Source of the DNA: Endozoicomonas sp. OPT23
Lineage (GTDB): Bacteria; Pseudomonadota; Gammaproteobacteria; Pseudomonadales; Endozoicomonadaceae
DNA: 64,000 nt
Assembly: GCF_009653635.1 (NCBI RefSeq)
Contig: NZ_PPFD01000010.1
Span: 1 to 64,000 of the forward strand
Reading direction: 5' to 3'
Under the pieces are notes generated by a model that worked only from the letters and a program-made list of their open reading frames with translations, was not told the origin of the DNA and made no database searches. The first letter of the stretch is position 1, and each line of letters begins with the position of its first letter. Of the stretch, positions 9,368 to 18,500 are shown one piece after another. A program made the position numbers and the translations under genes.

Positions 9368-9436
9368 CATATGAATTCATACATTCTTTGTCCGCCGGAG
9401 GCCGGCAGAGAATGATTTAATATTCAATTGCGTGCA
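9368..9436 (-). repeat. Intergenic palindromic repeat, copy A
   Basis: On the minus strand this reads GCAATTGAATATTAAA, then an imperfect hairpin, then TGAATTCATATG. The hairpin has an inner GCCGG/CCGGC stem and outer CATTCT/AGAATG arms. The flanks match the copy at 27985-28046 closely. It sits between fimX (+) and ynjD (-), which converge, and may also act as a terminator. Confidence 0.55.
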
Positions 9437-9511
9437 TCTACAAACTAAAGCCTTAACTGTGTATATCTCATCAGAAACAGGCCTTTGAACAAACCTGTTT
9501 CTGACTACCTT

Positions 9512-10135
9512 CTAAAGCACAACCATCTGAACATTGTCTGGCAGATCACCCTGATCATGGGTCACCATCACTACCGGAATATCCAGCCCTTTTACCTGTT
9601 CAAATACAAAACGTCTAAACTGCCCCCTCAACTCAGGGTCCAGCTTTGAAAAAGGCTCATCCAGCAGCAAAGCTCTAGGCTCTGAAAGCAATGTTCGCAT
9701 CAGACTGATTCTGGCTCTTTGCCCTCCCGATAAGGTGGCAGGGTTTTTATGACCAATATCCGGTAGCTGGCAATCCAGCAAAGCCTTCTGAACCTTCTCT
9801 TCTCTGCTTTTTCCTTTGTAGGAAACAGGCAGCCCGAACTTCAGATTTTCAGTCACGGTTAAGTGCGGAAAAAGCAGATGATCCTGAAGCTGTAAACCAA
9901 CTCGCCGCTGATATGCCTGCAGTGATGAAATATCCTTACCATCGAGCAGTATCTGACCACTAGAGCTAAACGACGAGCTTAGTGTTCCACAAAGAAAATC
10001 CAGTATCGAAGATTTGCCACAACCACTTGGCCCCATGATGCCCAGAACCTGCCCCGGTTTGGCAACAAAACTGAGCTTCTGGACCAGCGGTTTTCCTGCT
10101 AGCGAGAGGCACAGTTCACTTACTTCCAGCGTCAT
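9512..10135 (-). CDS. ynjD: ABC importer ATPase, YnjD-like
   Basis: A 207-aa ABC ATPase with Walker A (GPSGCGKSS), Q-loop, signature LSGGQRARI and Walker B with catalytic Glu (ALLLDEPF). It energises uptake through the fused permease encoded just upstream. A longer reading to 10159 is possible, but the ATG at 10135 has a perfect AGGAGG seven bases upstream and overlaps the permease stop as ATGA, which indicates translational coupling. Last gene of the serB-ynjB-ynjC-ynjD run. The YnjBCD family has homology to iron, thiamine and sulfate importers, but I know of no proven substrate. Confidence 0.85.
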   Translation of the reverse strand: MTLEVSELCLSLAGKPLVQKLSFVAKPGQVLGIMGPSGCGKSSILDFLCGTLSSSFSSSGQILLDGKDISSLQAYQRRVGLQLQDHLLFPHLTVTENLKFGLPVSYKGKSREEKVQKALLDCQLPDIGHKNPATLSGGQRARISLMRTLLSEPRALLLDEPFSKLDPELRGQFRRFVFEQVKGLDIPVVMVTHDQGDLPDNVQMVVL

Positions 10136-11817
10136 ATAAACCTCCTGCTTAATTTCCACTCTCTCAACTGCCAGCGCCCCATAAAAGTAAACAGTGCATA
10201 AATCAGCAAAGGCAAAAGCATCTGAACCAGAGCATAGACACCAATCAGTCGACGATTACCACTGGCAGCCAGTGCCACCGTTTCTGTTGTAACAGTTGTT
10301 ACCCGGCCTGCTCCGGCAAAAACTGTTGGCAGGTATTGAGCAATACTGACGGCAAAGCCTAAGGCAAAACTGGCCAACACGGGTTTCAGCAAAACACGGC
10401 TCTTAACCTGAACAAACGCTTTTACTCTCGAACCAGACAATAGCCACGCCTGTTTAGAGTGCCGATCATCATAGTAACGCCAAGGTCCGGACAAGCTCAG
10501 ATAACAGTAAGGCAGTACAAACAAAAGATGCATGAATACGACTGAGAACCAGTACCCCTCCACATCCAACCTGATCATCCATACCTGAATACCAAACAGG
10601 AATGTCAGTTGTGGCAGCAATAGAGGTAAATACATCAACCTGCTCAGTAATTTATTGGTTCGCTTACCTGCCTCCAATAACAGAATGGCTATAACTACGC
10701 CTAAAGCTGCTGACACAAGCCCAATTATCAGTGAATTCCATAGAGGCTCAGACAGCTGCGGCCAGGCTCTTTCCCAACTCCGAAATGACCATTTTTCAGG
10801 CGATAGTGAAGGAAATCGCCAGCGCCAGGCAAACGACCAGACCAACAGCATCAGTACACTACCAGCGAAGCTGATAACGGTTACTTTCCAGCTGAGAACA
10901 GCAATACGATTCCAGACTTCACCTAAACGACCTCTATGGCCATTAGTCAGCCAGCCAGAAATATGGCCAGCTCCTTTCTCCACAAGATACAGAACTGAAA
11001 TCGCTGTCAGCACGATCAACATTAACAACAGGCTGCCTGCGGAGGCCAGTGACTGAAAATCAAGGTCAGGATTTCGAAACCAGTTCAACACCTGAACAGC
11101 AAAGGTCGGAGGCGTTGAAGGCCCCATAACAATAGCGATATCTACAACAGACAGAGAAAAAACGAGCACGGTCAGCAGTGAAAAACGAATCCTTTTATAC
11201 AACTGTGGCCAGATGATTTTTACCCAAACCATCCAGGGCTGATAACCAAGAGCAAGACCCGTTCGTAAACTGTCATTCACAGGTATCTGGTTCACTGCAG
11301 CCATCAGCATCAACACCAGAAAAGGCGCTTCTTTCAGGGCAAGAATCAACATAAGGCTGATACCAGCCGGATCCTGAACCGTTTCCCAGCCTGGAGGGGA
11401 AGTCCACCCTGTCAGAGAGGCCAGCATTCTGGCCAGCATACCTCCAGGCATGATCAGAAATGAAAAACCAACCGCATAAGCAACATGAGGTGCAGCGAGA
11501 ATCGGCGATAGCCAGCGTTCAGCCTGCCTCCACCAACGTTTATTCCAGGCCGCACTGACAAACGAGAAGGCAAGAATAAGAGAGAGGAGTGTTGCACCTA
11601 CACCTGACGTAAGAGTCAGAGCCAGCATTTTGGCAAGACCCGGCGTTTCAATTAAATGTCGCCAGGCATTCAGGCTGAACTCATGATGACCAAGTTCAGG
11701 GATATAGCCGAAAGCAGGTAAAAAAGCACCGCTGACACCAACGACCACTGGTGCTAAAAACAAAACTGCGACAAGTGTCGCAGCATGTTGTTTCATCAAA
11801 GAAACTGAATCACTCAT
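10132..11817 (-). CDS. ynjC: ABC importer permease with two fused membrane domains, YnjC-like
   Basis: This 561-aa inner-membrane protein is a tandem fusion of two type I importer permease domains (about 12 helices), as in ThiP, FbpB and E. coli YnjC. Each half has an EAA-type loop for the ATPase: one around LRTGLALGYQPWMVWVKIIW, the second, more degenerate, around SKQAWLLSGSRVKAFVQV. I chose the ATG at 11817, eight bases after the ynjB stop. A GTG at 11850 would overlap ynjB by 25 bases and has no better ribosome site. The stop overlaps the ynjD start. Confidence 0.85.
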   Translation of the reverse strand: MSDSVSLMKQHAATLVAVLFLAPVVVGVSGAFLPAFGYIPELGHHEFSLNAWRHLIETPGLAKMLALTLTSGVGATLLSLILAFSFVSAAWNKRWWRQAERWLSPILAAPHVAYAVGFSFLIMPGGMLARMLASLTGWTSPPGWETVQDPAGISLMLILALKEAPFLVLMLMAAVNQIPVNDSLRTGLALGYQPWMVWVKIIWPQLYKRIRFSLLTVLVFSLSVVDIAIVMGPSTPPTFAVQVLNWFRNPDLDFQSLASAGSLLLMLIVLTAISVLYLVEKGAGHISGWLTNGHRGRLGEVWNRIAVLSWKVTVISFAGSVLMLLVWSFAWRWRFPSLSPEKWSFRSWERAWPQLSEPLWNSLIIGLVSAALGVVIAILLLEAGKRTNKLLSRLMYLPLLLPQLTFLFGIQVWMIRLDVEGYWFSVVFMHLLFVLPYCYLSLSGPWRYYDDRHSKQAWLLSGSRVKAFVQVKSRVLLKPVLASFALGFAVSIAQYLPTVFAGAGRVTTVTTETVALAASGNRRLIGVYALVQMLLPLLIYALFTFMGRWQLREWKLSRRFI

Positions 11818-11825
11818 CAACTCGT

Positions 11826-13067
11826 TCACTGACGATAGCGCTTCTGCCACTCTTGCTCCAGAGCTGCTACCCAGGAACTATGCGGTTCAGGAAGTACTTT
11901 ACCCAGTTTCGCAGCACTCAATGTCGCCACACCAAGAGGCAGTTTGTCGAAACTGTTTCTATCCTGACTATCCAGTTTACCCATAGACAATACTGTTGGG
12001 TCACCCCAGACTTCAGGGTTAGCCTTGCGAGCCTGTGCTTCGGGAGACATCAAGAAGTTAATGACCACCTGAGCCCCCGCCTTGGCTTTTGCGTTGTATG
12101 GGATAGCGAGGAAGTGAGTATTACCAACCGTACCCTCTTCATGAACATAGGTTCTGACGGTTTCCGGCAGTTCGCCACCAGCAATCGCAGAGCTTGCATA
12201 GGATGGATTAAACGTCATAGACAGCATGATTTCACGGTCATCCAGCATAGGTGTCAAAGCCAGGCTGCTCTTTGGAAAGGCTTTACCTTCACGCCACAAG
12301 CTAGGGTGTAGCTTATCGAGATAAGCCCAGAGCGGAGCGGTTACCTTTCCAAAGTCCGCTTTATCCACAGAAGACGTTAACGTAGTGGTATCTTCACTCA
12401 ACTCCAGCAATAGCTGCTTCAGAAAAGTAGTACCGATAAAGTCAGGTGGCAGCGGGTAAGTAACCCGACCAGGATTTCTCTGGGCAAAGGTCAGCAGATC
12501 GCCAGCACTTTGAGGAACCGCCTTCACCTCATCCTGATCATAAATAAAGACCAGTTGAGCCATACCCCATGGCGCTTCCAGACCATTTACCGGTTCACCA
12601 AAATCCAGCTCTGTGGTGGGTTTTTCTGCAGCATCAATGAATTTATAGCTAGGCAGGTTATTGGTGAATGGTCCGTAAAGCAGATTGTTTTGCTTCATGG
12701 ATTTAAAGTTCTCACCATTAATCCAGACCATATCGACAGAGCCATTCTGGTCACGCCCGGCTTTCTTTTCAGCAAGAATACGACTTACGACATTTGCCGT
12801 GTCATCAACCTTTACCTGTTTCAGGTTAACGCCGTAACGGGACTTAATTTCTGAAGCAGCCCAGCCAATATAGTCGTTTATCTGCTGGCTGCCGCCCCAG
12901 GCATTAAAATACACCGTCTGGCCTTTAGCCTGAGTCTGTATCTCTGACCAGGGCATTATTGCTGATGTAGATGCTGCAGATACAGGTGCTGCAGCAGAGG
13001 CACTGATAGCAAAACCTGCAGATAGGCTTGCAGCCAGTAAAGTCTGTCCAAATTGTTTTTTCATCAT
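11826..13067 (-). CDS. ynjB: Periplasmic substrate-binding protein, YnjB-like
   Basis: The 413-aa product has a Sec signal peptide (MMKK..., hydrophobic to about residue 22, with an ASA-type cleavage site) and the two-lobed fold of family 1/6 binding proteins. TVYFNAWGGSQQINDYIGW marks the first lobe and VDMVWINGENFKSM the hinge region. It delivers an unknown ligand to YnjCD. It starts 12 bp after the serB stop on the same strand, so the importer is probably read through from the serB promoter. E. coli ynjB is not linked to serB, so this pairing is a local arrangement. Confidence 0.85.
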   Translation of the reverse strand: MMKKQFGQTLLAASLSAGFAISASAAAPVSAASTSAIMPWSEIQTQAKGQTVYFNAWGGSQQINDYIGWAASEIKSRYGVNLKQVKVDDTANVVSRILAEKKAGRDQNGSVDMVWINGENFKSMKQNNLLYGPFTNNLPSYKFIDAAEKPTTELDFGEPVNGLEAPWGMAQLVFIYDQDEVKAVPQSAGDLLTFAQRNPGRVTYPLPPDFIGTTFLKQLLLELSEDTTTLTSSVDKADFGKVTAPLWAYLDKLHPSLWREGKAFPKSSLALTPMLDDREIMLSMTFNPSYASSAIAGGELPETVRTYVHEEGTVGNTHFLAIPYNAKAKAGAQVVINFLMSPEAQARKANPEVWGDPTVLSMGKLDSQDRNSFDKLPLGVATLSAAKLGKVLPEPHSSWVAALEQEWQKRYRQ

Positions 13068-13079
13068 TATTTCCTGACC

Positions 13080-14285
13080 TTACCCGTGCAAGGCCCTGAT
13101 TTCTTTTTCACTGAGTCCCAGCAAATACAAAGCGCTGTCCAGTCCCAGTGTTGATACGGAATAATTGGCTTTCTGTCGAACCAGTGGTTTAGCGTGAAAT
13201 GCCACCCCTAAACCTGCTTCAGCCAGCATTAATAGATCATTGGCACCATCACCGATAGCTATCGTCTGATCAAGTTCGATGCCCTCGTCTTTTGTCAGCT
13301 GGTTCAGCAACTCAGCCTTTCTTTCAGCGTTAACAATCGTACCTTTTGCGACACCGGTCACCTTACCATCAACAATTTCCAGTTCATTGGCGTAGATATG
13401 ATCAATACCCAGCCTGTTCTGAAGATACTCTGCAAAGTAGGTAAACCCGCCGGATAAAATAGCTGTCGTATAGCCCAGCTTATTCAGGCTACTGATCAGC
13501 CGTTCTGCGCCATCCATGATGATCAGGTTATCAGCGATTCCAGCCAGTACTGACTCATCCAGACCTTTCAGCATGGCCAGACGTTCACGAAAGCTCTCAT
13601 TGAAGTCCAGTTCTCCACGCATGGCTCGTTCAGTGATTTCAGCCACTTTATGACCAATTCCGGCTTCATCAGCCAACAAATCAATGACCTCGGCCTTGAT
13701 CAGGGTAGAGTCCATATCGAATACAGCCAGACGACGATGACGGCGGTAAACAGACTCTTGCTGAACAACCACATCCATGGTTAATTCAGTCGATGCTTCC
13801 AGCAGAGCTTTCTTCAACTGATCAGTATCCAGAGAGATCGCTTTCGCCTGAAACTCCAGACATGATGAGATACGTTTCTTAGCGTTTTCCGGATTCAGAG
13901 CGCCATCATTTGTCAGATCCTTAGCGCCGGTAATGATGGCACCGTGCTCTGCAAGAACCTGATTGACTCTTACAACCTGTTCTTCGGTGACTTCCTGCGA
14001 TAACAGCGTCACTGCATATTTTGTCAGTTCTGAGCCTGCTACAGAAATTTCAGAACTGCAGGTCAGCTGATGTTCATCACAAAGGGCGCAGAGCTTTTCC
14101 ACAACAGAAGCAGCTGTTTCCTGAGCAGGTACTGACAGCTGTGCAGAAAAGAGCAGAGTGTCGTGATAAACCGACTGATCAAGCTTTTCCATGCTCAATT
14201 CGTGGCCTGCTACTGCTTGTGTAACAGCAGCAATAAGGCCCCTGGATTCCGGCCCGGTAATGTTGATCAGAAGAGTATGGCTCAC
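13080..14285 (-). CDS. serB: Phosphoserine phosphatase
   Basis: SerB carries out the last step of serine synthesis, phosphoserine to serine. The 401-aa protein is the long form. Two ACT-like domains occupy about residues 1-165, and a HAD-family phosphatase domain follows with the nucleophile motif FDMDSTLI (Asp190, Asp192), SGGFTYF, and the Mg-binding GDGANDLLML. The ACT part suggests amino-acid control. It is divergent from the Smp/YtjB-like membrane protein, an arrangement shared with E. coli and Pseudomonas, and is first in the run leading to ynjBCD. Confidence 0.97.
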   Translation of the reverse strand: MSHTLLINITGPESRGLIAAVTQAVAGHELSMEKLDQSVYHDTLLFSAQLSVPAQETAASVVEKLCALCDEHQLTCSSEISVAGSELTKYAVTLLSQEVTEEQVVRVNQVLAEHGAIITGAKDLTNDGALNPENAKKRISSCLEFQAKAISLDTDQLKKALLEASTELTMDVVVQQESVYRRHRRLAVFDMDSTLIKAEVIDLLADEAGIGHKVAEITERAMRGELDFNESFRERLAMLKGLDESVLAGIADNLIIMDGAERLISSLNKLGYTTAILSGGFTYFAEYLQNRLGIDHIYANELEIVDGKVTGVAKGTIVNAERKAELLNQLTKDEGIELDQTIAIGDGANDLLMLAEAGLGVAFHAKPLVRQKANYSVSTLGLDSALYLLGLSEKEIRALHG

Positions 14286-14471
14286 AGTACACCTGAATTG
14301 TTATGGTTTTGGCTGCGGCTATTGTAGCGAATGCGGCAGGTGATCTGAACGATAGAGCTGTTTCAAATGGTTAGATAGCCATAAAGGGAGACCTGTTATT
14401 CGTCGTTATGAGTTACGATCAGGTACTATTGAAACAATCGTCATTCAAATTTTATCTCAGGAGATTCGGCC

Positions 14472-15752
14472 TTGCCTTCGCCGAAAACATTCAGCTATCG
14501 GCTGTTTAAACAATCCAATGCTTTCTCTTTGCGGATTCAGCTGATGTTGCTGTTCGGCTTTTTCTTTTCAGCATTGGCCATTTCAACCTGTTTTCTTGTT
14601 TACAGCCAGATGAAGTCTGCCAACGATCATCAGGCTGACACTATTGGTAACCTGCTCAGCTCGCAGACTGCCAAAGCTGCAACCAATATGATGGTGACGG
14701 GAGACCGACTGGGACTGAGCGTTCTTCTTGGACAACTGGTACAAAATCCTTATGTTGCCCGTGCCGCTATTTTCAGTATTGATAACCGTGAGATAGCCTC
14801 TGCAGAAAGCGACAAGATTGGTAAACGTGGCGAGTCCTTCTCTTCTCCTGTTCACTATCAGGATGTCATAGCCGGCTATGTTCGCCTGCAACTGGACGAG
14901 AAACTATTACGACAGAACCCCAACGATGCGCTTACTCTAATCATTGGCATCAGCGGAATTATGCTGCTGTCAGGATTGCTGCTGATTCATGTCTATGTGT
15001 CAGGAATGGTTTCACAGGTGTCGCTGATCGAACGTCAGTTACACACTATTCTTCAAGCGCCTGCCAATCAGAAACACAGCCGTAATGAGTTGGTCAGACT
15101 GTCCGCCCTGGTCGAACAACAGCTGACTGAAAAGATGCGACAAAGCTCAGTGCCCGAACAGGCTGAAGAAGAGGAAAAGGAAGAAACGGCTGCCATTGTC
15201 AGTATTCGAACCAAAAACCTGAACCGTCTGCGTCAGCTACTTTCTCCTAATGACCTAGTCACTATTGTTGAGACTCATATCGATGCCATTGAACGAGCGG
15301 CGGATGAGTATGAGGGTGAGATCAGCTACACACCAGACGGCACCTGTTTTATACGTTTTAGCAGCCTGGACAGTGACAGTTTTGCCGTAAATGCTTTGAG
15401 CTGTGCGCTGTTGGTTGAGTATTTGAACCGTGTTGTAGATGAGAAAAATATTGCCAGCCTTGAGATGGGGCTTGGCTTCTGTCTCAGTGACGGGATTCTT
15501 GATTTCCCTGGCGAAGAGCATCCATTCCAGTCTGACAGTGCTGCAGGTAACGCCATGATGTTAGCCAGTCTGCCTGATATTAATAAGGTCTACATGCTCA
15601 GGGAGCAGCTGAACTGGTTGCCGAAAATGCCGGAAGTCAAAGCATTCCAGGAAGATGAAGACATTGTTGAAGTGGTTCATCTGGATAATGAACAAACTAA
15701 AGCCATTCAACAGCAGGCTTACGATATCAGTCGGGATATGGAGAGAGCTTAA
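14472..15752 (+). CDS. Smp/YtjB/AhpA-like membrane protein with a cyclase-like cytoplasmic domain
   Basis: A 426-aa inner-membrane protein divergent from serB. The first transmembrane helix is at about 22-45, a periplasmic segment (about 46-155) resembles the Smp family, and a second helix spans about 156-178. A cytoplasmic tail of about 245 residues follows. Within the tail, about 255-350 (from SPNDLVTIVETHI through GLGFCLSDG) reads like a degenerate class III nucleotide cyclase domain: a helix, GEISYTPDGTCFIRF in place of the usual Gly-Asp hairpin, then an alanine-rich helix. Catalytic metal Asp residues are not evident. The start is TTG, chosen because AGGAG lies nine bases upstream and no better in-frame codon exists. 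Function unknown. Confidence 0.6.
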   Translation: MPSPKTFSYRLFKQSNAFSLRIQLMLLFGFFFSALAISTCFLVYSQMKSANDHQADTIGNLLSSQTAKAATNMMVTGDRLGLSVLLGQLVQNPYVARAAIFSIDNREIASAESDKIGKRGESFSSPVHYQDVIAGYVRLQLDEKLLRQNPNDALTLIIGISGIMLLSGLLLIHVYVSGMVSQVSLIERQLHTILQAPANQKHSRNELVRLSALVEQQLTEKMRQSSVPEQAEEEEKEETAAIVSIRTKNLNRLRQLLSPNDLVTIVETHIDAIERAADEYEGEISYTPDGTCFIRFSSLDSDSFAVNALSCALLVEYLNRVVDEKNIASLEMGLGFCLSDGILDFPGEEHPFQSDSAAGNAMMLASLPDINKVYMLREQLNWLPKMPEVKAFQEDEDIVEVVHLDNEQTKAIQQQAYDISRDMERA

Positions 15753-15773
15753 GGAAAGAATTTAGATAGTAAT

Positions 15774-15803
15774 AGGGGCAGAGAAACGTTTCTCTGTCCC
15801 TTT
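15774..15803. terminator. Bidirectional intrinsic terminator
   Basis: AGGGGCAGAGAAA pairs with TTTCTCTGTCCCT around a CG loop, with T-rich sequence to the right. It lies between the convergent 14472-15752 gene and hisF. Confidence 0.8.
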
Positions 15804-15809
15804 AAGCGT

Positions 15810-16583
15810 TTACAGCCTCATTTCAATGCCACGGTCAGCCATATACTTTTTAGCTTCCGGAATAGAGTATTCACGGAAGTGGAAAATACTGGCAGCCAGT
15901 ACTGCATCAGCCTTTCCTTCTTTCACACCATCTACCAGATGATCAAGATTTCCTGCGCCACCTGATGCAATAACCGGAATATCAATGGCTTCAGAAATAG
16001 CTCTGGTCACACCAACATCGTAGCCATTCTTAACACCATCCTGATCCATACTGGTCAGCAGAATTTCACCGGCACCCAGCTTTTCCATCTTCACAGCCCA
16101 TTCAACCGCATCCAGCCCGGTTGGCTTACGACCACCATGAGTAAAGATCTCCCAACGATCCGGCTCACCCACCAGACTGACTTTCTTGGCATCGATGGCA
16201 ACAACAATACACTGAGAACCAAAACGATCCGCTGCTTCCTGAACAAACTCAGGATTAAAGACCGCTGCCGTATTGATACTGACTTTGTCAGCACCGGCAT
16301 TCAGCATGGTACGAATATCCTCAACCTTGCGAATTCCGCCGCCAACGGTCAGAGGGATAAAGACTTCACTGGCCATACGTTCAACGGTATGCACAGTCGT
16401 ATCACGTTCTTCATGGCTGGCAGTAATATCCAGAAAGGTGATTTCGTCAGCACCTTCTTCATTATATCGACGAGCGACCTCTACAGGGTCTCCGGCATCA
16501 CGAATGTCTACAAACTGGACGCCTTTTACTACCCGACCATTCTCAACATCCAGGCAGGGAATTATTCTTTTCGCTAAACCCAT
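15810..16583 (-). CDS. hisF: Imidazole glycerol phosphate synthase, cyclase subunit
   Basis: HisF takes ammonia made by HisH and converts PRFAR to imidazole glycerol phosphate and AICAR. The 257-aa (beta/alpha)8 barrel shows RIIPCLDV with Asp11 and the late DADAVL-like and ASGGAG phosphate-binding segments. Length is typical. It is last in the hisB-hisH-orf-hisF run. Confidence 0.97.
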   Translation of the reverse strand: MGLAKRIIPCLDVENGRVVKGVQFVDIRDAGDPVEVARRYNEEGADEITFLDITASHEERDTTVHTVERMASEVFIPLTVGGGIRKVEDIRTMLNAGADKVSINTAAVFNPEFVQEAADRFGSQCIVVAIDAKKVSLVGEPDRWEIFTHGGRKPTGLDAVEWAVKMEKLGAGEILLTSMDQDGVKNGYDVGVTRAISEAIDIPVIASGGAGNLDHLVDGVKEGKADAVLAASIFHFREYSIPEAKKYMADRGIEMRL

Positions 16584-16649
16584 GACAATCTCTCTTTAGC
16601 ACACACTCTGCAGTACCAAACGCTTAAACGTCCGGAACTTACAACTGCT

Positions 16650-17033
16650 TCAATTCACGAAACGGAAACAGAGTGGGTAACGGTATTCTTCGCCACTGCT
16701 GGCTTTCAGGCCTGCCCGAATAACAATAATAAGCAGGGCAATAATGGCGAAGGGAACCAAAGGAAGCAGCAGAAACCCCACCAGCATCACTTTCAACATG
16801 ACCCAGATCGCGACAAAAATGGCGACAGAAATCTGAAAATTCAGCGACTCTCTGGCATGCATGGCTACAAACGGTGATGAATCACGTTTGTTAAGCCAGA
16901 TCAGCAGGGGGGCAACAATATTCATTCCCGGAATCAGAAACCCCGTAAATGAGAGCAGATGGGCCAGCATGGCCAGATTCTTTTCATCTGGTTCAGGTGT
17001 TCTCATCAGTTCATACAGGGGATCTTTTTCCAT
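16650..17033 (-). CDS. DUF4870 (Tic20-like) small membrane protein
   Basis: A 127-aa protein with a polar N-terminus and about three to four transmembrane helices. It carries the DUF4870 pattern NLAMLAHLLSFTGFLIPGMNIVAPLLIW ending in a KRDSSPFVAMHARESLNFQ segment. The family function is unknown. It occupies the slot between hisH and hisF where hisA normally lies and is read in the same direction with short gaps, so it is probably transcribed with them. Nothing suggests an isomerase activity. Confidence 0.8.
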   Translation of the reverse strand: MEKDPLYELMRTPEPDEKNLAMLAHLLSFTGFLIPGMNIVAPLLIWLNKRDSSPFVAMHARESLNFQISVAIFVAIWVMLKVMLVGFLLLPLVPFAIIALLIIVIRAGLKASSGEEYRYPLCFRFVN

Positions 17034-17049
17034 GATTTATCTCCAGCTC

Positions 17050-17694
17050 TCAGGGATTCCATTCCAAAAAGTTCTGCAACAGTTTCAAACCATTATCGGC
17101 ACTTTTTTCCGGATGAAACTGCACAGCAAAGATATTGTCTTTGGCCAGAGCTACATCGAAATCCACATGGTAATGACACTGGCCGACAGCCATTGAGTCA
17201 TCTTCCATATGGGCGTGATAGCTGTGAACAAAGTAAAAGCGGGAATTGTCTTCTATTCCCTGCCAGAGTGGGTGTTGTCGATGCTGCTTCACTGGGCTCC
17301 AGCCCATGTGCGGCACTTTCAATTTCTCACCCTTTTCATCTTTCAGGTTGCGACCAAAAAACTTCACTTTACCCGGTAACAAACCAAGGCAATCAACGCC
17401 GCCGTTTTCTTCACTGTGATCCAGCATAACCTGCATGCCGACACAGATGCCCAACAATGGTCGGCCGCTTTGAATAACTTCCCGCACTACTTCATCAACA
17501 CCTTTGTGCCGAATTTCAGCCATGCAATCACGAATAGCGCCAACGCCTGGTAATACCACATGGTCGGCTTTCTGAATGACTGACGGATCAGAAGTAACAA
17601 CAACCCGAGTATTCGGACTGGCAACGTGCTCCAACGCCTTACTGGCAGAGTGAAGGTTGCCCATACCGTAATCAATCACTGCAACGGTATTCAT
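17050..17694 (-). CDS. hisH: Imidazole glycerol phosphate synthase, glutaminase subunit
   Basis: HisH is the class I glutamine amidotransferase partner of HisF. The 214-aa protein has [10 protein letters not shown] at the N-terminus, the nucleophile motif [10 protein letters not shown], and the catalytic His/Glu in VQFHPEKS. It starts 28 bp downstream of the hisB stop. Confidence 0.97.
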   Translation of the reverse strand: MNTVAVIDYGMGNLHSASKALEHVASPNTRVVVTSDPSVIQKADHVVLPGVGAIRDCMAEIRHKGVDEVVREVIQSGRPLLGICVGMQVMLDHSEENGGVDCLGLLPGKVKFFGRNLKDEKGEKLKVPHMGWSPVKQHRQHPLWQGIEDNSRFYFVHSYHAHMEDDSMAVGQCHYHVDFDVALAKDNIFAVQFHPEKSADNGLKLLQNFLEWNP

Positions 17695-17722
17695 AATGCT
17701 TTACTCCGTACTGCAGAATTGA

Positions 17723-18316
17723 TCAGAGTGAACCTTTGGTAGAAGGCATCTGTCCAGCCATACGTGGGTCCAGCTCCAGAGCCATTCTCAAAGCACGGCC
17801 AAAGGCTTTGAAAACAGTTTCAATCTGGTGGTGAGCATTACGTCCACGAAGGTTATCAACATGCAGGGAGACATTGGCATGGTTGACGAAGCCCTGGAAG
17901 AATTCATAAAACAGGTCAACATCAAAATGGCCGATCATGGCACGAGTGAAATCGACGTTGAATTCCAATCCCGGGCGACCGGAGAAGTCGATAACCACTC
18001 TTGAAAGTGCTTCATCCAGTGGCACATAAGAGTGGCCATAGCGAGTGATACCTTTCTTGTCGCCCAGTGCTTTGGAAAATGCCTGGCCAAGAGTGATACC
18101 AATGTCTTCAACGGTGTGATGATCGTCAATTTCATTATCACCGTCAGCCTTGACGGTGATATCAATCAAACCATGGCGGGCAATCTGGTCCATCATATGA
18201 TCCAGAAATGGCACGCCCGTATCGAATTGGCTCTTGCCAGTTCCATCCAGATTCACATCCACACGGATACGGGTTTCCAGCGTATTCCTCTCAACACTGG
18301 CTTTGCGCTCGGCCAT
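17723..18316 (-). CDS. hisB: Imidazoleglycerol-phosphate dehydratase
   Basis: HisB dehydrates imidazole glycerol phosphate to imidazole acetol phosphate. The 197-aa protein is the monofunctional dehydratase without the histidinol-phosphatase half of enterobacterial HisB. Metal-binding His motifs are clear: [23 protein letters not shown] and GRNAHHQIE. First gene of the local his run. Confidence 0.97.
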   Translation of the reverse strand: MAERKASVERNTLETRIRVDVNLDGTGKSQFDTGVPFLDHMMDQIARHGLIDITVKADGDNEIDDHHTVEDIGITLGQAFSKALGDKKGITRYGHSYVPLDEALSRVVIDFSGRPGLEFNVDFTRAMIGHFDVDLFYEFFQGFVNHANVSLHVDNLRGRNAHHQIETVFKAFGRALRMALELDPRMAGQMPSTKGSL

Positions 18317-18372
18317 GGTTTTCTCCGCTTCTTCTTATGATCAGCCTGTAAAGCAGGCAGCAATAAGTCTGT

Positions 18373-18445
18373 AGACATACTTAATTGAGCATTTAATCGC
18401 CATTTGCCCGCATTTAGCGGGCAAATAACTTAAATTCGCATGTCT
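18373..18445 (+). repeat. Intergenic palindromic repeat, copy B
   Basis: A perfect 10-bp stem (ATTTGCCCGC at 18402-18411, GCGGGCAAAT at 18417-18426) is nested inside further matching arms, ATTTAA/TTAAAT and AGACAT/ATGTCT. The right flank, TTAAATTCGCATGTCTCAGA and then TACTTTCTG, is nearly the same as the right flank of the copy at 27985-28046. It lies in the hisB leader region. Confidence 0.65.
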
Positions 18446-18500
18446 CAGATACTTTCTGCGCATTATACGTATGCTTCAGGAGTCAGGCGAGCATTCTCAA

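Noticed and set aside
9512-13067. Thiamine (ThiBPQ) or iron (Fbp) importer
   Set aside because: The gene order and protein features fit YnjBCD better, and no thi box or iron-regulator site is visible before serB or ynjB.
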